A stretch of 64,000 nt of DNA from Xylocopa sonorina (Eukaryota; Arthropoda; Insecta; Hymenoptera; Apidae), in NCBI RefSeq assembly GCF_050948175.1, contig NW_027490131.1, forward strand, positions 124,001 to 188,000, written 5' to 3'. Below, piece after piece: positions 51,008 to 61,795 of the stretch; positions within the stretch are counted from its first letter, which is position 1, and each line of letters begins with the position of its first letter. A program made the translations under genes and the position numbers. Under the pieces are notes generated by a model. It was not told where the DNA came from. It was given only the letters and a program-made list of their open reading frames with translations, and did no database searches.

Positions 51008-54000
51008 CATCTCATTTCTATGTTTCATGGTAAGATATAACATGATTTGCGAAGTGTTATGTATTCCTCGTCTACACTTCAAATGAATGTAAATGCGACA
51101 CTTCCTTGCAAGGGAATAGCGTTTGCAGATGTCTACCTATCGTAGCAATAGAATTCTAATGCTTCTTAAAACGCGATATCGCATCTCATTTCTATGCTTC
51201 ATGGTAAGATATAATATGATTTGCGAAGTATTATGTATTCCTCGTCTACACTTCAAATGAATGTGAATGCGACACTTCCTCGCTAGGAAATAGCGTTTGC
51301 AGATGTCTACGTATAGTAGCAATAGATTTCTAATGCTCCTTAAAACGCGATATCGCATCTCATTTCTATGTTTCATGGTAAGATATAATATGATTTGCGA
51401 AGTGTCACGTATTCCTCGTCTACACTTCAAATGAATGTAAATGCGACACTTCCTTGCAAGGAAATAGCGTTTGCAGATGTTTACCTATCGTAGCAATAGA
51501 GTTCTAATGCTTCTTAAAACGCGATATGGCATCTCATTTCTATGTTTCATGGTAAGATATAATATGATTTGCGAAGTGTTATGTATTCCTCGTCTGCATT
51601 TCAAATGAATGTAAATGCGACACTTCCTTGCAAGGAAATAGCGTTTGCAGATGTCTACGTATCGTAGCAATAGAGTTCTTATGATTCTTAAAACGCGATA
51701 TCGCATCTCATTTCTATGTTTCATGGTAAGATATATTATGATTTGCGAAGTGTTATGTATTCCTCGTCTACACTTCGAATTAATGTAAATGCGATACTTC
51801 CTTGCTAGGAAATAGCGTTTGCAGATGTCTACGTATCGTAGCAATAGAATTCTAATGCTTCTTAAAACGCGATATCGCATCTCATTTCTATGCTTCATGG
51901 TAAGATATAATATGATTTGCGAAGTATTATGTATTCCTCGTCTACACTTCAAATGAATGTGAATGCGACACTTCCTCGCTAGGAAATAGCGTTTGCAGAT
52001 GTCTACGTATAGTAGCAATAGATTTCTAATGCTCCTTAAAACGCGATATCGCATCTCATTTCTATGTTTCATGGTAAGATATAATATGATTTGCGAAGTG
52101 TCACGTATTCCTCGTCTACACTTCAAATGAATGTAAATGCGACACTTCCTTGCAAGGAAATAGCGTTTGCAGATGTTTACCTATCGTAGCAATAGAGTTC
52201 TAATGCTTCTTAAAACGCGATATGGCATCTCATTTCTATGTTTCATGGTAAGATATAATATGATTTGCGAAGTGTTATGTATTCCTCGTCTGCATTTCAA
52301 ATGAATGTAAATGCGACACTTCCTTGCAAGGAAATAGCGTTTGCAGATGTCTACGTATCGTAGCAATAGAGTTCTTATGATTCTTAAAACGCGATATCGC
52401 ATCTCATTTCTATGTTTCATGGTAAGATATATTATGATATGCGAAGTGTTATGTATTCCTCGTCTACACTTCGAATTAATGTAAATGCGATACTTCCTTG
52501 TTAGGAAATAGCGTTTGCAGATGTCTACGTATCGTAGCAATAGAGTTCTTATGATTCTCAGAACGCGATATCGCATCTCATTTCTATGGTTCATGGTAAG
52601 ATATAATACGATTTGCGAAGTGTTATGTAGTCCTCGTCTACACTTCGAATTAATGTAAATGCGATACTTCCTTGCTAGGAAATAGCGTTTGCAGATGTCT
52701 ACGAATCGTAGCAATAGAATTCTAATGCTTCTTAAAACGCGAGATCGCATCTCATTTCTATGCTTCATGGTAAGATATAATATGATTTGCGAAGTATTAT
52801 GTATTCCTCGTCTACACTTCAAATGAATGTGAATGCGACACTTCCTCGCTAGGAAATAGCGTTTGCAGATGTCTACGTATAGTAGCAATAGATTTCTAAT
52901 GCTCCTTAAAACGCGATATCGCATCTCATTTCTATGTTTCATGGTAAGATATAATATGATTTGCGAAGTGTCACGTATTCCTCGTCTACACTTCAAATGA
53001 ATGTAAATGCGAGACTTCCTTGCAAGGAAATAGCGTTTGCAGATGTTTACCTATCGTAGCAATAGAGTTCTAATACTTCTTAAAACGCGATATGGCATCT
53101 CATTTCTATGTTTCATGGTAAGATATAATATGATTTGCGAAGTGTTATGTATTCCTCGTCTGCATTTCAAATGAATGTAAATGCGACACTTCCTTGCAAG
53201 GAAATAGCGTTTGCAGATGTCTACGTATCGTAGCAATAGAGTTCTTATGACTCTTAAAACGCGATATCGCATCTCATTTCTATGTTTCATGGTAAGATAT
53301 ATTATGATTTGCGAAGTGTTATGTATTCCTCGTCTACACTTCGAATTAATGTAAATGCGATACTTCCTTGCTAGGAAATAGCGTTTGCAGATGTCTACGT
53401 ATCGTAGCAATAGAGTTCTTATGATTCTTAGAACGCGATATCGCATCTCATTTCTATGGTTCATGGTAAGATATAATACGATTTGCGAAGTGTTATGTAT
53501 TCCTCGTCTGCACTTCAAATGAATGTAAATGCGACACTTCCTTGCTAGGAAATAGCGTTTGCAGATGTCTACGTATCGTAGCGATAGTGTTCTAATGCTT
53601 CTTAAAACGCGATATCGCATCTCATTTCTATGTTTCATGGTAAGATATAATATGATTTGCGAAGTGTTATGTATTCCTCGTCTACACTTCAAATGAATGT
53701 AAATGCGACACTTCCTTGGAAGGAAATAGCGTTTGCAGATGTCTACCTATCGTAGCAATAGAATTCTAATGCTTCTTAAAACGCGATATCGCATCTCATT
53801 TCTATGTTTCATGGTACGATATAATATGATTTGCGAAGTGTTATGTATTCCTCGTCTACACTTCAAATGAATGTGAATGCGACACTTCCTCGCTAGGAAA
53901 TAGCGTTCGCAGATGTCTACGTATCGTAGCAATAGAGTTCATATGATTCTTAAAACGCGATATCGCATCTCATTTCTATGTTTCATGGTAAGATATAACA

Positions 54001-57000
54001 TGATTTGCGAAGTGTTATGTATTCCTCGTCTACACATCAAATGAATGTGAATGCGATACTACCTCGCTAGGAAATAGCGTTTGTAGATGTGTACGTATCG
54101 TAGCAATAGAGTTCTTATGATTCTTAAAACGCGATATCGCATCGCATTTCTATGGTTCATGGTAAGATATAATACGATTTGCGAAGTGTTATGTATTCCT
54201 CGTCTACACTTCAAATGAATGTAAATACGACACTTCCTTGCTAGGAAATAGCGCCTGCAGATGTCTAGGTATCGCAGCGATAGTGTTCTAATGCTTCTTA
54301 AAACGCGATATCGCATCTCATTTCTATGTTTCATGGTAAGATACAATATGATTTGCGAAGTGTTATGTATTCCTCATCTACACTTCAAATGAATGTAAAT
54401 GCGACACTTCCTTGCAAGGAAATAGCGTTTGCAGATGTCTACCTATCGTAGCAATAGAATTCTAATGCTTCTTAAAACGCGATATCGCATCTCATTTCTA
54501 TGTTTCATGGTACGATATAATATGATTTGTGAAGTGTTATGTATTCCTCGTCTACACTTCAAATGAATGTAAATGCGACACTTCCTTCCTAGGAAATGGC
54601 GTCTGCAGATGTCTAGGTATCGTAGCGATAGTGTTCTAATGCTCCTTAAAACGCGAAATCGCACCTCATTTCTATGTTTCATGGTAAGATATAATATGAT
54701 TTGCGAAGTGTTATGTATTCCTCGTCTACACTTCAAATGAATGTAAATGCGACACTTCCTTGCAAGGAAATAGAGTTTGCAGATGTCTACCTATCGTAGC
54801 AATAGAATTCTAATGCTTCTTAAAACGCGATATCGCATCTCATTTCTATGTTTCATGGTAAGATATAATATGATTTGCGAAGTTTTATGTATTCCTCGTC
54901 TACACTTCAAATGAATGTAAATGCGACACTTCCTTGCAAGGGAATAGAGTTTGCAGATGTCTACCTATCGTAGCAATAGAATTCTAATGCTTCTTAAAAC
55001 GCGATATCGCATCTCATTTCTATGTTTCATGGTAAGATATAATATAATTTGCGAAGTGTTATGTATTCCTCGTCTACACTTCAAATGAATGTGAATGCGA
55101 CACTTCCTCGCTAGGAAATAGCGTTTGCAGATGTCTACGTATCGTAGCAATAGAGTTCATATGATTCTTAAAACGCGATATCGCATCTCATTTCTATGTT
55201 TCATGGTAAGATATATTATGATTTGCGAAGTGTTATGTATTCCTCGTCTACACTTCGAATTAATGTAAATGCGATACTTCCTTGCTAGGAAATAGCGATT
55301 GTAGATGTCTAAGTATCGTAGCAATAGAGTTCTTATGATTCTTAGAACGCGATATCGCATCTCATTTCTATGGTTCATGGTAAGATATAATACGATTTGC
55401 GAAGTGTTATGTATTCCTCGTCTACACTTCGAATTAATGTAAATGCGATACTTCCTTGCTAGGAAATAGCGATTGTAGATGTCTACCTATCGTAGCAATA
55501 GAATTCTAATGCTTCTTAAAACGCGATATCGCATCTCATTTCTATGTTTCATGGTACGATATAATATGATTTGCGAAGTGTTATGTATTCCTCGTCTACA
55601 CCTCAAATGAATGTGAATGCGACACTTCCTCGCTAGGAAATAGCGTTCGCAGATGTCTACGTATCGTAGCAATAGAGTTCATATGATTCTTAAAACGCGA
55701 TATCGCATCTCATTTCTATGTTTCATGGTAAGATATAACATGATTTGCGAAGTGTTAAGTATTCCTCGTCTACACATCAAATGAATGTGAATGCGATACT
55801 ACCTCGCTAGGAAATAGCGTTTGTAGATGTGTACGTATCGTAGCAATAGAGTTCTTATGATTCTTAAAACGCGATATCGCATCGCATTTCTATGGTTCAT
55901 GGTAAGATATAATACGATTTGCGAAGTGTTATGTATTCCTCGTCTACACTTCAAATGAATGTAAATACGACACTTCCTTGCTAGGAAATAGCGCCTGCAG
56001 ATGTCTAGGTATCGCAGCGATAGTGTTCTAATGCTTCTTAAAACGCGATATCGCATCTCATTTCTATGTTTCATGGTAAGATACAATATGATTTGCGAAG
56101 TGTTATGTATTCCTCGTCTACACTTCAAATGAATGTAAATGCGACACTTCCTTGCAAGGAAATAGCGTTTGCAGATGTCTACCTGTCGTAGCAATAGAGT
56201 TCTTATGATTCTTAGAACGCGATATCGCATCTCATTTCTATGGTTCATGGTAAGATATAATACGATTTGCGAAGTGTTATGTATTCCTCGTCTGCACTTC
56301 AAATGAATGTAAATGCGACACTTCCTTGCTAGGAAATAGCGTTTGCAGATGTCTACGTATCGTAGCGATAGTGTTCTAATGCTTCTTAAAACGCGATATC
56401 GCATCTCATTTCTATGTTTCATGGTAAGATATAATATGATTTGCGAAGTGTTATGTATTCCTCGTCTACACTTCAAATGAATGTAAATGCGACACTTCCT
56501 TGGAAGGAAATAGCGTTTGCAGATGTCTACCTATCGTAGCAATAGAATTCTAATGCTTCTTAAAACGCGATATCGCATCTCATTTCTATGTTTCATGGTA
56601 CGATATAATATGATTTGCGAAGTGTTATGTATTCCTCGTCTACACTTCAAATGAATGTGAATGCGACACTTCCTCGCTAGGAAATAGCGTTCGCAGATGT
56701 CTACGTATCGTAGCAATAGAGTTCATATCATTCTTAAAACGCGATATCGCATCTCATTTCTATGTTTCATGGTAAGATATAACATGATTTGCGAAGTGTT
56801 ATGTATTCCTCGTCTACACATCAAATGAATGTGAATGCGATACTACCTCGCTAGGAAATAGCGTTTGTAGATGTGTACGTATCGTAGCAATAGAGTTCTT
56901 ATGATTCTTAAAACGCGATATCGCATCGCATTTCTATGGTTCATGGTAAGATATAATACGATTTGCGAAGTGTTATGTATTCCTCGTCTACACTTCAAAT

Positions 57001-60000
57001 GAATGTAAATACGACACTTCCTTGCTAGGAAATAGCGCCTGCAGATGTCTAGGTATCGCAGCGATAGAATTCTAATGCTTCTTAAAACGCGATATCGCAT
57101 CTCATTTCTATGTTTCATGGTAAGATATAATATAATTTGCGAAGTGTTATGTATTCCTCGTCTACACTTCAAATGAATGTGAATGCGACACTTCCTCGCT
57201 AGGAAATAGCGTTTGCAGATGTCTACGTATCGTAGCAATAGAGTTCATATGATTCTTAAAACGCGATATCGCATCTCATTTCTATGTTTCATGGTAAGAT
57301 ATAACATGATTTGCGAAGTGTTATGTATTCCTCGTCTACACTTCAAATGAATGTGAATGCGATACTTCCTCGCTAGGAAATAGCGATTGTAGATGTCTAC
57401 GTATCGTAGCAATAGCTTTCTAATGCTTCTTAAAACGCGATATCGCATCTCATTTCTATGTTTCATGGTAAGATATAATATGATTTGCGAAGTGTTATGT
57501 ATTTCTCGTCTACACTTCAAATGAATGTAAAGGCGACACTTCCTTGCAAGGAAGTAGCGTTTGCAGATGTCTACGTATCGAAGCAATAGAGTTCAGAAGC
57601 TTCTTAAAACGAGATATTGCATCTCATATCTATGTTTCATGATAAGATAGAATATTCATTGCGAAGTGTTATGCATTCCTCGTCTACGATTCAAATGAAA
57701 GTAAATGCGAGACTTCCTAACAAGGAAATAACGATTGCAGATGTCTACGTATCGTAGCAATAGCTTTCTAATGCTTCTTAAAACGCGATATCGCATCTCA
57801 TTTCTATGTTTCATGGTAAGATGTAATATGATTTGCGAAGTGTTATGCATTCCTCGTCTACACTTCAAATGAATGTAAATGCGACACTTCCTTGCTAGGA
57901 AATAGCGTCTACAGATGTCTAGGTATCGTAGCAATAGAGTTCTAATGCTTCTTAAAACGCGATATCGCTTCTCATTTCTATGTTTCATGGTAAGATGTAA
58001 TATGATTTGCGAAGTGTTATGTATTCCTCCCCTACACTTGAAATGAATGTAAATGCGACACTTCCTTGCAAGGAAATAGCGTTTGCAGATGTCTACGTAT
58101 CGAAGCAATAGAGTTCAAATGCTTCTTAAAACGAGATATTGCATCTCATTTCTATGTTTCATGGTAAGATATAATATGACTTGCGAAGTTTTATGTATTC
58201 CTCGTCTACACTTCAAATGAATGTAAATGCGACACTTCCTTGCAAGGGAATAGCGTTTGCAGATGTCTACCTATCGTAGCAATAGAATTCTAATGCTTCA
58301 TAAAACGCGATATCGCATCTCATTTCTATGTTTCATGGTAAGATATAATACAATTTGCGAAGTGTTATGTATTCCTCGTCTACACTTCAAATGAATGTGA
58401 ATGCGACACTTCCTCGCTAGGAAATAGCGTTTGCAGATGTCTACGTATCGTAGCAATAGAGTTCATATAATTCTTAAAACGCGATATCGCATCTCATTTC
58501 TATGTTTCATGGTAAGATATAACATGATTTGTGAAGTGTTATGTATTCCTCGTCTACACTTCAAATGAATGTGAATGCGATACTTCCTCGCTAGGAAATA
58601 GTGATTGTAGATGTCTACGTATCGTAGCAATAGCTTTCTAATGCTTCTTAAAACGCGATAACGCATCTCATTTCTATGTTTCATGGTAAGATATAATATG
58701 ATTTGCGAAGTGTTATGTATTCCTCGTCTACACTTCAAATGAATGTAAATGCGACACTTCCTTGCAAGGAAATAGCGTTTGCAGATGTCTACGTATCGAA
58801 GCAATAGAGTTCAAATTCTTCTTAAAACGAGATATTGCATCTCATATCTATGTTTCATGATAAGATGTAATATTCATTGCGAAGTGTTATGCATTCCTCG
58901 TCTACGATTCAAATGAAAGTAAATGCGACACTTCCTTGCAAGGAAATAACGACTGCAGATGTCTACGTATCGTAGCAATAGAGTTCTAATGCTTCTTAAA
59001 ACGCGATATCGCATCTCATTTCTATGTTTCATGGTAAGATGTAATATGATTTGCGAAGTGTTATGTATTCCCCGTCTACACTTCAAATGAATGTAAATGC
59101 GACACTTCCTTGCTAGGAAATAGCGTCTACAGATGTCTAGGTATCGTAGCAATAGAGTTCTAATGCTTCTTAAAACGCGATATCGCAACTCATTTCTATG
59201 GTTCATGGTAAGATATAATACGATTTGCGAAGTGTTATGTATTCCTCGTCTGCACTTCAAATGAATGTAAATGCGACACTTCCTTGCTAGGAAATAGCGT
59301 TTGCAGATGTCTACGTATCGTAGCGATAGTGTTCTAATGCTTCTTAAAACGCGATATCGCATCTCATTTCTATGTTTCATGGTAAGATATAATATGATTT
59401 GCGAAGTGTTATGTATTCCTCGTCTACACTTCAAATGAATGTAAATGCGACACTTCCTTGGAAGGAAATAGCGTTTGCAGATGTCTACCTATCGTAGCAA
59501 TAGAATTCTAATGCTTCTTAAAACGCGATATCGCATCTCATTTCTATGTTTCATGGTACGATATAATATGATTTGCGAAGTGTTATGTATTCCTCGTCTA
59601 CACTTCAAATGAATGTGAATGCGACACTTCCTCGCTAGGAAATAGCGTTTGCAGATGTCTACGTATCGTAGCAATAGAGTTCATATGATTCTTAAAACGC
59701 GATATCGCATCTCATTTCTATGTTCCATGGTAAGATATAACATGATTTGCGAAGTGTTATGTATTCCTCGTCTACACATCAAATGAATGTGAATGCGATA
59801 CTACCTCGCTAGGAAATAGCGTTTGTAGATGTGTACGTATCGTAGCAATAGAGTTCTTATGATTCTTAAAACGCGATATCGCATCGCATTTCTATGGTTC
59901 ATGGTAAGATATAATACGATTTGCGAAGTGTTATGTATTCCTCGTCTACACTTCAAATGAATGTAAATACGACACTTCCTTGCTAGGAAATAGCGCCTGC

Positions 60001-61795
60001 AGATGTCTAGGTATCGCAGCGATAGTGTTCTAATGCTTCTTAAAACGCGATATCGCATCTCATTTCTATGTTTCATGGTAAGATACAATATGATTTGCGA
60101 AGTGTTATGTATTCCTCGTCTACACTTCAAATGAATGTAAATGCGACACTTCCTTGCAAGGAAATAGCGTTTGCAGATGTCTACCTATCGTAGCAATAGA
60201 ATTCTAATGCTTCTTAAAACGCGATATCGCATTTCATTTCTATGTTTCATGGTACGATATAATATGATTTGTGAAGTGTTATGTATTCCTCGTCTACACT
60301 TCAAATGAATGTAAATGCGACACTTCCTTCCTAGGAAATAGCGTCTGCAGATGTCTAGGTATCGTAGCAATATAGTTCTAATGCTTCTTAAAACGCGATA
60401 TCGCATCTCATTTCTATGTTTCATGGTAAGATGTAATATGATTTGCGACGTGTTATGTATTCCTCCTCTTCACTTGAAATGAATGTAAATGCGACACTTC
60501 CTTGCAAGGAAATAGCGTTTGCAGATGTCTACGTATCGAAGCAATAGTGTTCAAATGCTTCTTAAAACGAGATATTGCATCTCATACATATCTTTCATGA
60601 TAAGATATAATATACTTTGCGAAGTGTTATGTATTCCTCGTCTACACTTCAAATGAATGTAAATGCGACACTTCCTTGCTAGGAAATGGCGTCTGCAGAT
60701 GTCTAGGTATCGTAGCGATAGTGTTCTAATGCTTCTTAAAACGCGAAATCGCACCTCATTTCTATGTTTCATGGTAAGATATAATATGATTTGCGAAGTG
60801 TTATGTATTCCTCGTCTACACTTCAAATGAATGTAAATGCGACACTTCCTTGCAAGGAAATAGAGTTTGCAGATGTCTACCTATCGTAGCAATAGAATTC
60901 TAATGCTTCTTAAAACGCGATATCGCATCTCATTTCTATTTTTCATGGTAAGATATAATATGATTTGCGAAGTTTTATGTATTCCTCGTCTACACTTCAA
61001 ATGAATGTAAATGCGACACTTCCTTGCAAGGGAATAGAGTTTGCAGATATCTACCTATCGTAGCAATAGAATTCTAATGCTTCTTAAAACGCGATATCGC
61101 ATCTCATTTCTATGTTTCATGGTAAGATATAATATAATTTGCGAAGTGTTATGTATTCCTCGTCTACACTTCAAATGAATGTGAATGCGACACTTCCTCG
61201 CTAGGAAATAGCGTTTGCAGATGTCTACGTATCGTAGCAATAGAGTTCATATGATTCTTAAAACGCGATATCGCATCTCATTTCTATGTTTCATGGTAAG
61301 ATATAACATAATTTGCGAAGTGTTATGTATTCCTCGTCTACACTTCAAATGAATGTGAATGCGATACTTCCTCGCTAGGAAATAGCGATTGTAGATGTCT
61401 ACGTATCGTAGCAATAGCTTTCTAATGCTTCTTAAAACGCGATATCGCATCTCATTTCTATGTTTCATGGTAAGATATAATATGATTTGCGAAGTGTTAT
61501 GTATTCCTCGTCTACACTTCAAATGAATGTAAAGGCGACACTTCCTTGCAAGGAAGTAGCGTTTGCAGATGTCTACGTATCGAAGCAATAGAGTTCAGAA
61601 GCTTCTTAAAACGAGATATTGCATCTCATATCTATGTTTCATGATAAGATAGAATATTCATTGCGAAGTGTTATGCATTCCTCGTCTACGATTCAAATGA
61701 AAGTAAATGCGAGACTTCCTAACAAGGAAATAACGATTGCAGATGTCTACGTATCGTAGCAATAGAGTTCATATGATTCTTAAAACGCGATATCG
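51008..61795. repeat. 62-monomer higher-order unit, copy 2 (about 10,788 bp)
   Basis: Direct copy of the preceding unit. Homology to its own start runs on to about 61,876. Few substitutions were noted: GAGATCGC (52,741) against GATATCGC (41,954); GACTCTT (53,240) against GATTCTT; GTGTTAAGTATT (55,755) against GTGTTATGTATT; TATACTTTGCG (60,612) against TATTCATTGCG. One extra monomer lies near 57,065-57,240, and one monomer is missing near 57,755 relative to copy 1, so total length is preserved. Type B cores 57611, 58829, 60569 and 61613. Confidence 0.9.
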
